Positions 9,536 through 18,190 of a DNA stretch of 64,000 bases are shown piece by piece. The stretch's first letter is position 1; each line of letters opens with the position of its first letter. A program made the position numbers and the translations under genes. A model generated the notes under the pieces. It was not told the DNA's origin and made no database searches. It saw only the letters and a list, made by a program, of their open reading frames with translations. The stretch is from Peribacillus sp. ACCC06369 (GTDB lineage: Bacteria > Bacillota > Bacilli > Bacillales > DSM-1321): contig NZ_JAUCEN010000002.1 of NCBI RefSeq assembly GCF_030348945.1, positions 1,426,001 through 1,490,000 on the forward strand. Direction: 5' to 3'.

Positions 9536-10318
9536 ATGGAAGCATCAATATTATTGGAATACGGCTGGGTCCTTCTTATCTTGGTTGGATTGGAAGGGAT
9601 ACTTGCTGCGGATAATGCAGTTGTCATGGCTGTCATGGTTAAGCATTTACCAAAAGAACAACAGCGAAAAGCCTTGTTTTATGGTCTGATGGGAGCTTTT
9701 GTTTTCCGCTTTGCAAGTTTATTCCTTATTTCCTTTCTTATCGACGTGTGGCAAATTCAAGCAATCGGTGCGATTTATTTACTTTTCATTGCTTTTCAGA
9801 ACATTTACAAAAAATACGCTGTTAAAGGTGAGAAGGAAATCACAAAGCCTAAAAAGCAATCTGGCTTCTGGATGACCGTGGTAAAGGTTGAAGCGGCTGA
9901 TATAGCTTTCGCAATCGATTCCATGTTGGCTGCCGTAGCACTGGCTGTTACACTTCCTGCAACAGGCTGGATGAAAGTCGGCGGTATAGACGGAGGGCAA
10001 TTCGCTGTCATGTTCCTCGGCGGTATGATTGGTTTGATCATTATGCGATTTGCAGCAAATGCATTCGTGAAGTTGCTTCATCAGCGTCCTTCACTCGAAA
10101 CGGCAGCATTTTTGATTGTGGGTTGGGTTGGAGTGAAATTGGCGGTACACACACTCGCGCACCCTTCACTGGCTGTCATCGATCATCATTTCCCTGAATC
10201 AACTCTTTGGAAATCGATTTTTTGGACCGTATTGATTGGAATTGCGGCAGGTGCATGGATCATTTCAAGCAAAAAAGAAAAAAAAGCGAAAGAAGAGAAA
10301 AAAATACAGGAAGCTTAA
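9536..10318 (+). CDS. ykoY: TerC family integral membrane protein, YkoY-like (Mn2+ export)
   Basis: A TerC/YkoY membrane protein of 260 residues with about seven helices. The conserved acidic membrane motifs are visible: GLEGILAADNAVVMAVMV in the first helix and KVEAADIAFAIDSMLA later. TerC proteins in Bacillus help move Mn2+ out or load exoenzymes with Mn2+. ATG 9536 lies seven bases after GGAGGT; a TTG fifteen bases upstream overlaps that site. The preceding Mn2+ riboswitch directly supports manganese-linked function and regulation. A Lys-rich tail ends the protein. Confidence 0.93.
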   Translation: MEASILLEYGWVLLILVGLEGILAADNAVVMAVMVKHLPKEQQRKALFYGLMGAFVFRFASLFLISFLIDVWQIQAIGAIYLLFIAFQNIYKKYAVKGEKEITKPKKQSGFWMTVVKVEAADIAFAIDSMLAAVALAVTLPATGWMKVGGIDGGQFAVMFLGGMIGLIIMRFAANAFVKLLHQRPSLETAAFLIVGWVGVKLAVHTLAHPSLAVIDHHFPESTLWKSIFWTVLIGIAAGAWIISSKKEKKAKEEKKIQEA

Positions 10319-10325
10319 AAAAACA

Positions 10326-10352
10326 GGCGTGCTTGTCACGCCTATTTTTTTT
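10326..10352 (+). terminator. Intrinsic terminator after ykoY
   Basis: Stem GGCGTG/CACGCC with a CTTGT loop, followed by TATTTTTTTT. Confidence 0.88.
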
Positions 10353-10671
10353 GCTTTTTAATGTATTTATGGAGTGACCCTCAAAAGAGCAGGTAAGTTT
10401 ACGAATGATATGTTAAAAGATGTGAATATTAAATTCCGGTTAGAAAAATGACAATTGTCCCATTGGATTGCAAAAAAATCCGTAAAAAGATATTTTACTG
10501 TAATTGCACTGTAATAAACGAGAAAAAACTAAGTATTTTATCATGTTGATATATTATGTGATTTCATTTATATCGCAAAAATAGTTCTTTTGGTACTGTC
10601 TTTTAGACTCCCTCCGCTTAAGATAAGTATGTTGATGCGTATTTTATGTTCAACAGGAGCGAGGTGAGCAA
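10353..10671 (+). promoter_or_regulatory. sigI upstream region with candidate promoters
   Basis: No gene in these 320 bases. A sigma-A-like pair TTGATA (10546-10551) and TATATC (10569-10574) has a 17-base spacer. An ACCCTC (10377-10382) followed 19 bases later by CGAA (10402-10405) resembles the ACCCCC/CGAA elements of SigI promoters, but the spacing is uncertain. B. subtilis sigI is heat-induced and autoregulated. The start site of sigI has GCGAGGTGAG. Confidence 0.35.
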
Positions 10672-11415
10672 ATGCTTGGTTTGTTGTTTACAGCATTCAA
10701 AAAAAAGCGTTCTTTAGAAGAAACCGTATTGAAAATTCAAGAAGGCGATATAAGCCTTCGTAATGATACTATAGAGTCGTTCAAACCTTTTATTGCGAAG
10801 ACCGTCTCATCGGTTTGCAGACGTTACATATACGAATCAGATGATGAATTTAGTATTGGAATGATTGCTTTTAATGAGGCAATCGATAAATATTCCCCGG
10901 AAAAAGGCCGTTCTTTATTGGCATTTGCCGAAACCCTCGTTAGACGAAGGGTTATTGATTATTTAAGAAGCCAGTCGAAACGAAAAGAAGTATTATTGGA
11001 TTTGACTCTGAATGATGATAATGATCAAAGCCATATATATATCGATAATGAAAATTCCATCAATGAGTACGAGAAGCAAAAGGAATCGGAAAGAAGAAAA
11101 GAAGAAATTCACCTTTATATAAGCCATCTACAGGATTTTGGTCTGTCATTTGAGGATTTAGTTGAAAACTCTCCAAAACATGCGGATGCAAGGAAGGGAG
11201 CCATCATGATCGCTAAATTGTTAATGGAAGATGACGAACTGAAAGAAATCCTGTTTGCAAAAAAGCGGCTGCCAGTAAAGCAGCTCGAAGGAAAAGTGGA
11301 TGTAAGCAGAAAAACGATTGAACGGAACAGAAAGTACATCATTGCTGTTGCAATCATAATAAACGGAGATTTTTTGTACTTGAATGATTATATAAAAGGG
11401 GCTATCAATGGATGA
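10672..11415 (+). CDS. sigI: RNA polymerase sigma factor SigI
   Basis: A 247-residue alternative sigma factor. Region 2 is recognisable at about residues 40-110 (DEFSIGMIAFNEAIDKYSPE, then ETLVRRRVIDYLRSQSKRKE). The C-terminal half has the SigI-specific DNA-binding segment ending in a helix-turn-helix-like KVDVSRKTIERNRKYIIAVA. The next gene overlaps it by four bases (ATGA) and encodes the matching anti-sigma factor, as in B. subtilis. SigI responds to heat and cell-wall stress. Confidence 0.95.
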   Translation: MLGLLFTAFKKKRSLEETVLKIQEGDISLRNDTIESFKPFIAKTVSSVCRRYIYESDDEFSIGMIAFNEAIDKYSPEKGRSLLAFAETLVRRRVIDYLRSQSKRKEVLLDLTLNDDNDQSHIYIDNENSINEYEKQKESERRKEEIHLYISHLQDFGLSFEDLVENSPKHADARKGAIMIAKLLMEDDELKEILFAKKRLPVKQLEGKVDVSRKTIERNRKYIIAVAIIINGDFLYLNDYIKGAING

Positions 11416-12695
11416 AAAAAGGAGTTATTCTTTCAGTTAATAAGCGATTTGTAACCCTATTGACCCCCGAGGGTGAATTTCTAAAAGCCAAAAGGCAGGA
11501 ACGGGCATATGAAGTGGGTGAGGAAATCACCTTTTCACCTGCTAAACAAAAGTTCACTTTAGCCTTTTCCAATTTTCATTCATCTTTCAAAAAAAAGGCC
11601 GTGCTAAGCATTGCTTCCACCTTCCTGATTCTATTTTCGATTCTTCCATCCTATTTCTCTGGGTCTGTTTCGGCATATATGACAATAGATGTGAATCCAA
11701 GCATTGAGTTGGAGCTTGACGATCATTTAGAAGTTCTCAAACTTACTGGCTTAAATGAAGACGGCAAGCTTGTGATTGGTCAGCTGAAGGATTGGAAAGG
11801 CAAGGATATTAAGACTGTTACAGTCCGAATCGTTGAAACCACGAAGCAACTCGGTTATTTGAAAGGAAATAAACAAATAGTCGTTTCCACTACATTATTG
11901 GATAAGAATAAAAAACTGGATAGGAATTTAAAAGAAGAGATAAAAGAAATAGCTGAGCAGGATAATGTTACTAAAACAAAGATGAAAGTGATTCAGGCAA
12001 CAAAAAGCGATCGTGACCAAGCAAGGGAACAAGGCATATCCACAGGTAAGTATGTTGAAAAGAAGTTGAATGAAGATAAAGAAAAGGTAAAGGTCAATAT
12101 GAGGGAACCTGCACCGGATAAAAAAGTCGAGGAAAAGGTTGATATTCCGAAAGTGAAGAGCGAAACGCTGAGTACAGAAAACAAATCGGATGGCGAAAAG
12201 GAAATAGAGAACAATGCAAATGCAATAAAACAAAAGCCGTCAAACGAAGTCAAACCAACTGAACGGAAAAACCTGGGAACACAAACTGCCCAAAATAAGG
12301 AACAAACTGATAGTAAAGCTGAAAATGGAAAACGGAATGAGGTAAATGGCTTCAAGGAAAGAAGCAGGGAGCCAAAAATAAAATCTGATCGCAATCAAAA
12401 CAACCAATCAAAGGACAAGCATAAAAATGAAAAGTATGTTAAAAAGTTCGATAAGAAAAGAGTTCCATTGGTCAAAGAAAAGAATAATGACGATCCAGTA
12501 AAGTATGAAAAAAAAAATAAGCAAGTAAAGCAAGTAAAGCAAGTAAAGCAAGTAGAGCAAGTAAAGCAAGTAAAGCAAGTAAAGCAAGTAAAACAAGTAA
12601 AACAAGTAAAACAAGTAAAACAAGGTAAGCAAGATTGGAATAAGTCGAAAAGGGATAAGGGTAATAATGGACATGGGAATGAACGCAATAAGTAA
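11412..12695 (+). CDS. rsgI: Anti-sigma factor RsgI with long repeat-containing extracellular tail
   Basis: A 427-residue membrane-bound anti-sigma factor for SigI. The N-terminal 50 residues form the cytoplasmic RsgI domain (MKKGVILSVNKRFVTLLTPE). One membrane helix follows at about 62-84, then a conserved periplasmic segment starting YMTIDVNPSIELELD (about 89-103). From residue 200 the tail is low-complexity, Lys/Asn/Gln-rich, and includes a run of KQV triplets at about 373-408. B. subtilis RsgI also has a disordered tail, involved in sensing and regulated proteolysis. The 4-base overlap with sigI indicates translational coupling. Confidence 0.94.
   Translation: MKKGVILSVNKRFVTLLTPEGEFLKAKRQERAYEVGEEITFSPAKQKFTLAFSNFHSSFKKKAVLSIASTFLILFSILPSYFSGSVSAYMTIDVNPSIELELDDHLEVLKLTGLNEDGKLVIGQLKDWKGKDIKTVTVRIVETTKQLGYLKGNKQIVVSTTLLDKNKKLDRNLKEEIKEIAEQDNVTKTKMKVIQATKSDRDQAREQGISTGKYVEKKLNEDKEKVKVNMREPAPDKKVEEKVDIPKVKSETLSTENKSDGEKEIENNANAIKQKPSNEVKPTERKNLGTQTAQNKEQTDSKAENGKRNEVNGFKERSREPKIKSDRNQNNQSKDKHKNEKYVKKFDKKRVPLVKEKNNDDPVKYEKKNKQVKQVKQVKQVEQVKQVKQVKQVKQVKQVKQVKQGKQDWNKSKRDKGNNGHGNERNK
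12519..12630 (+). repeat. 9-bp tandem repeat inside rsgI
   Basis: About twelve copies of a nine-base unit (GTAAAGCAA, changing to GTAAAACAA in the later copies) encode KQV repeats, with one EQV and a terminal KQG. The gradient of G to A variants across the array suggests slippage expansion. Because the unit is nine bases, copy-number change keeps the reading frame. Confidence 0.9.
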
Positions 12696-12723
12696 AAAGA
12701 GTCCAGCACGCAGCTGGACTCTT
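12694..12723 (-). terminator. Intrinsic terminator of the spore protein gene
   Basis: Stem AGAGTCCAGC/GCTGGACTCT with a short loop between two convergent genes; the T-run (TTTTTACTT) is on the minus strand, so it mainly serves the spore protein gene. Confidence 0.8.
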
Positions 12724-12751
12724 AGCCATGGATATTCAATTGTGTTAGGAA

Positions 12752-12943
12752 TTATTGACCTTTAAGTTGAGATTGTGCTTGTTGTACAAGACGTTTCGTA
12801 ATTTCGCCGCCAACTGAACCATTGGCACGTGCTGAAGTATCCGAACCTAATTGTACACCAAACTCTGATGCAATTTCATATTTGATTTGTTCTAATGCTT
12901 GTTCGATTCCAGGAACAAGAAGGTTGTTACTGCTGTTAGCCAT
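12752..12943 (-). CDS. sspD: Alpha/beta-type small acid-soluble spore protein, SspD-like
   Basis: A 63-residue protein that saturates and protects spore DNA and is degraded at germination. It has the family's two conserved blocks: [16 protein letters not shown], containing the Glu-Ile/Glu-Phe region cut by the GPR protease, and [18 protein letters not shown]. The ATG follows a GGGGAG ribosome site. The position after rsgI matches B. subtilis sspD. Expression in the forespore under sigma G is expected from the family; I did not find a clear sigma G promoter. Confidence 0.95.
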   Translation of the reverse strand: MANSSNNLLVPGIEQALEQIKYEIASEFGVQLGSDTSARANGSVGGEITKRLVQQAQSQLKGQ

Positions 12944-13183
12944 TTGAATCTCCCCTTTACTTTTTCAACGGCTTTTGCCGCTGTAATGATAGTATAAGTA
13001 GAATGAGGAGTTTTACTTATATGAGCGGCATCAAACTTATTGGTAAACCTACCTTTTTGTTGAAAGTAAGCCAGTTTTAAAAGAGAATGGAAAAAAGAAT
13101 GAAAAAAGGGTAAACTAGATTATTAATGGTTATGTGTTCCACCTACATACATAATCATAAAGGAGTAAGAAAGGAAACTCTTT

Positions 13184-14536
13184 ATGTTTGCTATCAAAAA
13201 AATATTATCAAAGTTAACACCAGCTCAGCTTATCGTCGGTTATTATTTTTTGGCCGTCAGTATCTCGACCGTACTGTTGAGTCTCCCGGTTGCTCTTAAG
13301 CCAGGCGTAGAATTTGAATTCATGGATGCTTTATTCACAGCCGTAAGTGCAGTAAGTGTAACAGGCCTAACAGTTGTTAGTTTGCCCGAAGTGTATAATG
13401 AGGTAGGCTATTTCATTCTAATGTTTGTTCTCCAATTTGGCGGTATTGGCATAATGACACTTGGTACGTTTTTCTGGTTGATTTTGGGTAAGAAAATCGG
13501 CTTGAAGGAAAGACAATTGATCATGACAGATCAAAACCAATCGAATCTTTCGGGGCTTGTTAAATTATTGATTCAAATCATTCAGATATTTGTCGTAATT
13601 GAAATGATTGGGGCTCTAGTTTTAGGCATTTACTTTCTGGATTATTTTCCAAACTGGAAAGAAGCCTTTTTAAATGGTTTATTTTTAGCCGTAAGTGCCA
13701 CCACGAATGCTGGTTTTGATATTACCGGTATTTCAATGATTCCATTTAAAGACGATTATTTTGTACAGTTCATCACGATTATCCTGCTTACCCTTGGAGC
13801 CATTGGGTTTCCTGTCTTGATTGAGCTGAAAGAGTTTTTGTCCAATCGTGCCCGTACTTATAAGTTTCATTTTTCTTTGTTCACGAAGCTGACATCAGTC
13901 ACTTTCTTTTCCCTTATCATTGGGGGAACGATCCTGATTTACCTGTTGGAAATGAATGGTTTATTTAAAGATAAAAGCTGGCATGAATCGTTCTTTTACT
14001 CTTTATTTATGTCTTCTAATACGCGAAGCGGCGGATTAGCAACAATGAATGTGAGCGATTTCTCGGAACCGACCCTTTTATTGATGAGCATATTGATGTT
14101 TATTGGGGCATCCCCTAGCTCAGTCGGAGGAGGTATCCGGACAACAACCCTGGCAATAATGATTCTCTTTTTATGGAATTTCATGAGGGGAAGGCGTTCC
14201 ATTAAAGTGTTCAAGCGGGAGATTCATCCCGATGATATTCGAAAGGCAACTGCAGTTATGATCATGGGATCGCTCCTTTGCATAATGGCGGTCTTCATTT
14301 TATCGATTACTGAGAATTTTACTTTGATGCAAATCATTTTTGAAGTATGTTCGGCTTTTGGTTCAGTTGGCCTCTCGATGGGAATCACGCCTGAACTCAG
14401 TAATACCGGTAAAATTGTCATAATGATCATTATGTTTATTGGCCGTGTCGGGATAACATCCCTTCTGTATATCATAGGCCATAAAGAAGTTACGGAAAAT
14501 TTCCATTATCCAAAGGAACGCGTCATCATTGGATAA
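13184..14536 (+). CDS. ktrD: Ktr potassium uptake system membrane subunit KtrD
   Basis: A 450-residue TrkH/KtrB-type K+ channel-like transporter. Four pore-loop repeats carry the selectivity-filter motifs: AVSVTGLTV, ATTNAGFDITG, SSNTRSGGLATM and SAFGSVGLSMG. The end FHYPKERVIIG is nearly identical to B. subtilis KtrD. KtrD pairs with the cytoplasmic regulator KtrC, which is not encoded nearby, as in B. subtilis. The ATG follows AAAGGAG (spacing slightly long). No c-di-AMP riboswitch was recognised upstream. Confidence 0.92.
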   Translation: MFAIKKILSKLTPAQLIVGYYFLAVSISTVLLSLPVALKPGVEFEFMDALFTAVSAVSVTGLTVVSLPEVYNEVGYFILMFVLQFGGIGIMTLGTFFWLILGKKIGLKERQLIMTDQNQSNLSGLVKLLIQIIQIFVVIEMIGALVLGIYFLDYFPNWKEAFLNGLFLAVSATTNAGFDITGISMIPFKDDYFVQFITIILLTLGAIGFPVLIELKEFLSNRARTYKFHFSLFTKLTSVTFFSLIIGGTILIYLLEMNGLFKDKSWHESFFYSLFMSSNTRSGGLATMNVSDFSEPTLLLMSILMFIGASPSSVGGGIRTTTLAIMILFLWNFMRGRRSIKVFKREIHPDDIRKATAVMIMGSLLCIMAVFILSITENFTLMQIIFEVCSAFGSVGLSMGITPELSNTGKIVIMIIMFIGRVGITSLLYIIGHKEVTENFHYPKERVIIG

Positions 14537-14557
14537 ATGAATTAAGTTGAACAGTGA

Positions 14558-14583
14558 CCTTTCCATCGAGGAAAGGTTTTTTG
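14558..14583 (+). terminator. Intrinsic terminator after ktrD
   Basis: Stem CCTTTCC/GGAAAGG with an ATCGA loop, followed by TTTTTTG. Confidence 0.88.
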
Positions 14584-14735
14584 TCTTGTTTGCAGGAATC
14601 ATGAATAAAATGTTGAAATTTACCTATGAGTGGGTTTTTACCATTGTTATATACAGTATATGATTAATTTGCCCCCTTGCTTGCTGGAATTCGATCGGAT
14701 GAAGTTTAAATCATTTTGGTAAGGAGGTGGAAGAT

Positions 14736-16070
14736 GTGATGAAATATATTGGAAGGATTATTGTCCCTGTCCTTTTTTTTATATTGATATTGCCCTATTT
14801 AGGATGGCTGGGTCATGAAGAACGGAGGTTTTCCGCCTTTGCAGCAATATATTTAATCACCATTTTATCCATAGCTTGGTGTTTGGGTGCTATCTATGAT
14901 AATAAACGGAAAACGATTGCTTTATTGCAAGATAGCGAAGGACGCTATCGCATTTTCTCCAAGTACTCTAAAGAATTGGTCAATAGCTTCAATGAGGTTA
15001 TTTTCCAAACGGATGATAAAGGAAAATGGTTGTATTTAAACCCAGCATGGAAATCGATGAGTGGTGCAACCGTGAATGAGTCTCTAGGGCTTCACTTTTC
15101 TAAATATATGGATAACACTTCTTATCAAGACGTATTAAGGGTCTTTGCGGAATCCTTTCATCGAGGAAATAAATATTTTCGTGCGGACATTAAACTAAAT
15201 GCGAAAAAAGGGACAAGTTGGGTTGAAGCATTCGTTAAACTAATTTACGATGATGCTGGGAAATTCATAGGGACGGCAGGCATTATTTCTGAAATTAATG
15301 AACGTAAACATGCGGAAGAGAAGCTCGTGAGCCTAAACGAACATTTGGCGATCACATCAAGCAAGTTATCAACGGCCGCCCAACTGGCGGCAGGGATTGC
15401 ACATGAGGTCAGGAATCCGATGACAGCTATAATGGGTTTTGTAAAATTGATTAAAGATGGCGGTGCCGATAAACAGGAATACTATGATATTATTTTTTCG
15501 GAAATAAATCGAATCGAGCAAGTCCTGAATGAACTCTTGCTGCTGTCGAAACCTGCCGAGGCGGTTTTTCTAGAGAAGGATTTAAAGGAAAGCTGCAATC
15601 ATGTCATAACCCTGTTGGAGACAAACGCCGTATTGAACAATATTCAAATTCATAAAAATTATGATACAGAACCCATTTTCATTTACTTTGATGAAAACCA
15701 AATCAAGCAAGTACTAATAAACATGATAAAAAATTCCATAGAATCGATGCCGGATGGCGGAAATATTTTTGTGAGCATATATGAAAAATATGGGGAAGTT
15801 TTTGTAAGCATTTTGGATGAAGGGGAAGGTATTCCGGAAAACTCCCTTCAAAAGGTGGGAGAACCATTTTTCACGACGAAATCATCAGGAACAGGATTGG
15901 GTCTTTCCGTTTGTTTTAAAATCATTGAAAAGCATGGAGGGAAAGTTTTTATCACAAGTGAACTAAAAAAAGGTACGAAAATCGTATGTGTATTTCCTAT
16001 AGTCCAACCAAAGGAACACAGGGGAAATGAAAATGTACAAGGACTAAAGCGACATGAAAAAAAGATTTAA
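14736..16070 (+). CDS. Membrane PAS sensor histidine kinase, sporulation kinase-like
   Basis: A kinase of about 444 residues. Two N-terminal hydrophobic helices (near 5-22 and 35-52) come first, then a PAS domain (about 85-190, with NEVIFQTDDKGKWLYLNPAW), a HisKA domain with AAGIAHEVRNPMTAIMGF (phospho-acceptor His), and an ATPase domain with N, G1 (DEGEGIPE) and G2 (GTGLGLSVCFKI) boxes. The HisKA segment resembles KinA-KinE, which feed phosphate to Spo0F. GTG 14736 lies eight bases after AGGAGG; ATG 14739 is equally possible. No response regulator is adjacent, as is usual for phosphorelay kinases. Confidence 0.88.
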   Translation: MMKYIGRIIVPVLFFILILPYLGWLGHEERRFSAFAAIYLITILSIAWCLGAIYDNKRKTIALLQDSEGRYRIFSKYSKELVNSFNEVIFQTDDKGKWLYLNPAWKSMSGATVNESLGLHFSKYMDNTSYQDVLRVFAESFHRGNKYFRADIKLNAKKGTSWVEAFVKLIYDDAGKFIGTAGIISEINERKHAEEKLVSLNEHLAITSSKLSTAAQLAAGIAHEVRNPMTAIMGFVKLIKDGGADKQEYYDIIFSEINRIEQVLNELLLLSKPAEAVFLEKDLKESCNHVITLLETNAVLNNIQIHKNYDTEPIFIYFDENQIKQVLINMIKNSIESMPDGGNIFVSIYEKYGEVFVSILDEGEGIPENSLQKVGEPFFTTKSSGTGLGLSVCFKIIEKHGGKVFITSELKKGTKIVCVFPIVQPKEHRGNENVQGLKRHEKKI

Positions 16071-16073
16071 TTA

Positions 16074-16103
16074 TTGAAAAAATCGGAAAATTGTGTATAT
16101 ACT
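16074..16103 (+). promoter_or_regulatory. Candidate sigma-A promoter of the acyl-CoA cluster
   Basis: TTGAAA (16074-16079), an 18-base spacer and TATACT (16098-16103). The palindromic operator lies about 17 bases downstream of the -10, where a repressor would block transcription. Confidence 0.6.
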
Positions 16104-16115
16104 GTAAAAGAAAGA

Positions 16116-16133
16116 ACATACTAACCGGTTAGT
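16116..16133 (+). promoter_or_regulatory. Probable TetR-family operator 1
   Basis: Contains the perfect 14-base palindrome ACTAACCGGTTAGT (16120-16133), preceded by ACAT. The same 18 bases, with one substitution, occur at 20442-20459 before the second half of the cluster. A TetR regulator is encoded between the two sites. The length and symmetry are typical of TetR operators. Confidence 0.75.
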
Positions 16134-16156
16134 CAGTTTAAAAGGAGGAATTCAAT

Positions 16157-17386
16157 TTGAACTTTGAACATACTCAAAAGGTGAAAAATTTGGAAAAGAA
16201 GTTAACGGAATTCATGGAAAAGTACGTATATCCAAATGAATCCGTATACCAAAAGCAGCTCGAAGCACAGAAGAGCCGCTGGAGTGAAATACCACCGATT
16301 TTAACTGAATTAACGGCAAAAGCAAAAGAAGAAGGATTATGGAATTTATTTTTACCTGATAGCGGTTATGGGGCGGGTTTAACAAATCTAGAATATGCAC
16401 CGCTTTGTGAAATCATGGGGAGGTCGATGATAGGACCTGAAATCTTCAACTGTAACGCACCGGACACGGGCAATATGGAAGTGTTGGTGAGATACGGTTC
16501 AGATGAACATAAAGAACGCTGGCTGAAACCGTTGCTTGCTGGGGAAATCCGCTCATGCTTCTCGATGACAGAACCGGAAGTGGCGTCTTCCGATGCGACC
16601 AATATCGAGTGCAGGATTGAAAAGGCAGGTAATGAGTATGTCATAAACGGCCGGAAATGGTGGTCGTCAGGAGCAGGCGATCCCCGATGCAAGATTGCCA
16701 TCGTTATGGGTAAGACAGATCCTGAAGCGTCCAAGCATGAACAACAGTCAATGATTCTTGTACCGCTGGATACACCGGGTGTGAAAATCGAGAGAATGCT
16801 CCCAGTGTTTGGTTATGATCATGCTCCGCATGGCCATGCCGAAATCAATTTTGAAAATGTGAGGGTTCCGGCATCGAATATACTATGGGGTGAAGGCAAA
16901 GGGTTTGCGATTGCCCAGGGAAGACTCGGACCTGGAAGGATACATCACTGCATGAGGCTTATCGGCGCTGCTGAAAGAGCACTTGAAGAATTATGTAAGC
17001 GTATTCAAAATCGTGTCGCTTTTGGTAAACCTTTGGCGAGACAAGGTGTGATCATGGAATGGGTGGCCGATTCACGGATTGAAATCGAACAAGCAAGACT
17101 TCTGACTTTAAAAGCTGCCTATATGATGGATACAGTCGGGAACAAGGAAGCCAAGGCGGAGATAGCCATGATAAAAGTAGTGGCACCAAATATGGCATTG
17201 AAAGTGCTGGACAGGGTCATTCAAGGATTTGGAGCTGCAGGTATTTCCGATGATTTCCCTTTTGCTGCACATTGGGCAAATGCACGGACGTTAAGGCTTG
17301 CTGATGGCCCGGATGAAGTGCACCGCTCACAAGTGGCTAAAATAGAACTTCGAAAATACCAACAAAAGCATGAGGTGAAAATATGA
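16157..17386 (+). CDS. ACAD10/ACAD11-like acyl-CoA dehydrogenase family protein
   Basis: A 409-residue flavoprotein of the acyl-CoA dehydrogenase superfamily. It carries the signatures of the ACAD10/11 branch: [10 protein letters not shown] (167-176), [13 protein letters not shown] (255-267) and LADGPDEVH (381-389), where ordinary members have a YEG-type catalytic Glu. In mammals this branch eliminates phosphate from 4-phosphorylated acyl-CoA after the linked kinase domain acts; in Pseudomonas the related LvaC acts in levulinate breakdown. Here the kinase is a separate gene at 22.6 kb. TTG 16157 follows AAAGGAGG by eight bases. The next gene overlaps by four bases. The branch is confident; the substrate is inferred. 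Confidence 0.9.
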   Translation: MNFEHTQKVKNLEKKLTEFMEKYVYPNESVYQKQLEAQKSRWSEIPPILTELTAKAKEEGLWNLFLPDSGYGAGLTNLEYAPLCEIMGRSMIGPEIFNCNAPDTGNMEVLVRYGSDEHKERWLKPLLAGEIRSCFSMTEPEVASSDATNIECRIEKAGNEYVINGRKWWSSGAGDPRCKIAIVMGKTDPEASKHEQQSMILVPLDTPGVKIERMLPVFGYDHAPHGHAEINFENVRVPASNILWGEGKGFAIAQGRLGPGRIHHCMRLIGAAERALEELCKRIQNRVAFGKPLARQGVIMEWVADSRIEIEQARLLTLKAAYMMDTVGNKEAKAEIAMIKVVAPNMALKVLDRVIQGFGAAGISDDFPFAAHWANARTLRLADGPDEVHRSQVAKIELRKYQQKHEVKI

Positions 17387-18156
17387 AAGTTACCGACCTA
17401 TTCGATCTGACTGGAAAGACGGCGATCATTACCGGTGGAGGGAGAGGATTGGGAGAACAAATAGCTACCGGCTTTGCTGAAGCAGGGGCTAATGTCGTTC
17501 TTTGTTCAAGGAAGAAGGAAGCATGCGACGAAGTTGCTTCGCAAATCGAAAAGCTTGGGGTCAGGGCGCTTTCCTTCAAGTGCGATATCACCAATCCGTC
17601 GGATGTACAGGAAGTTGTTAACGAAACTTACCGGGAATTCGGTACGATAGACATTTTAGTAAACAACAGCGGGGCATCCTGGGGGGCTCCGGCCGTCGAC
17701 ATGCCCCTTGAAGCCTGGCAGAAGGTGATGAATGTCAATGTAACCGGAACCTTTATCATGAGCCAGACTGTAGGCAGGGTCATGATTGAGCAGGGACGGG
17801 GGAAAATCATAAACATCGCTTCCGTCGCCGGATTAGGAGGGACTGACCCGAGGGTGCTCGATACGGTCGGATATAATACGAGTAAAGGGGCGGTCATTAC
17901 TTTAACAAAGGATTTAGCCGTTAAGTGGGGTCAGCATAATATCAATGTTAATGCAATCGCACCAGGATTCTTTCCGACAAAAATGACGAAAGGGGTTCTC
18001 GAGCAAGGAAAGAGTCCTATCTTGGATTCCACTCCGCTAAGAAGGTTAGGGAGTGATGATGATTTAAAAGGGGCAGCGGTTTTCCTGGCATCAAAGGCAT
18101 CTGATTACGTGACTGGAAATATCTTGATTGTTGATGGGGGTTCACATGCAATGTAA
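17383..18156 (+). CDS. Short-chain dehydrogenase/reductase
   Basis: A 257-residue classical SDR. It has the TGGGRGLGE nucleotide motif (about 17-25), NNSGASWG, the catalytic Ser in [16 protein letters not shown] with catalytic Tyr and Lys, and APGFFPTKM. Its start overlaps the previous stop (ATGA), so it is translationally coupled to the ACAD11-like gene. It could interconvert keto and hydroxy acyl-CoA in this pathway, as LvaD-type reductases do for 4-keto acids; that role is inferred from the neighbours. Confidence 0.87.
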   Translation: MKVTDLFDLTGKTAIITGGGRGLGEQIATGFAEAGANVVLCSRKKEACDEVASQIEKLGVRALSFKCDITNPSDVQEVVNETYREFGTIDILVNNSGASWGAPAVDMPLEAWQKVMNVNVTGTFIMSQTVGRVMIEQGRGKIINIASVAGLGGTDPRVLDTVGYNTSKGAVITLTKDLAVKWGQHNINVNAIAPGFFPTKMTKGVLEQGKSPILDSTPLRRLGSDDDLKGAAVFLASKASDYVTGNILIVDGGSHAM

Positions 18157-18190
18157 AGAAAAGTAAGTAAATATGGCTGGAGGGTATGTA

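Noticed and set aside
12519..12630. Regularly spaced short repeats that could suggest a CRISPR array
   Set aside because: The unit is nine bases, directly adjacent without spacers, and encodes KQV inside rsgI.
13024..13183. c-di-AMP (ydaO) riboswitch before ktrD
   Set aside because: The leader is too short and lacks the conserved segments.
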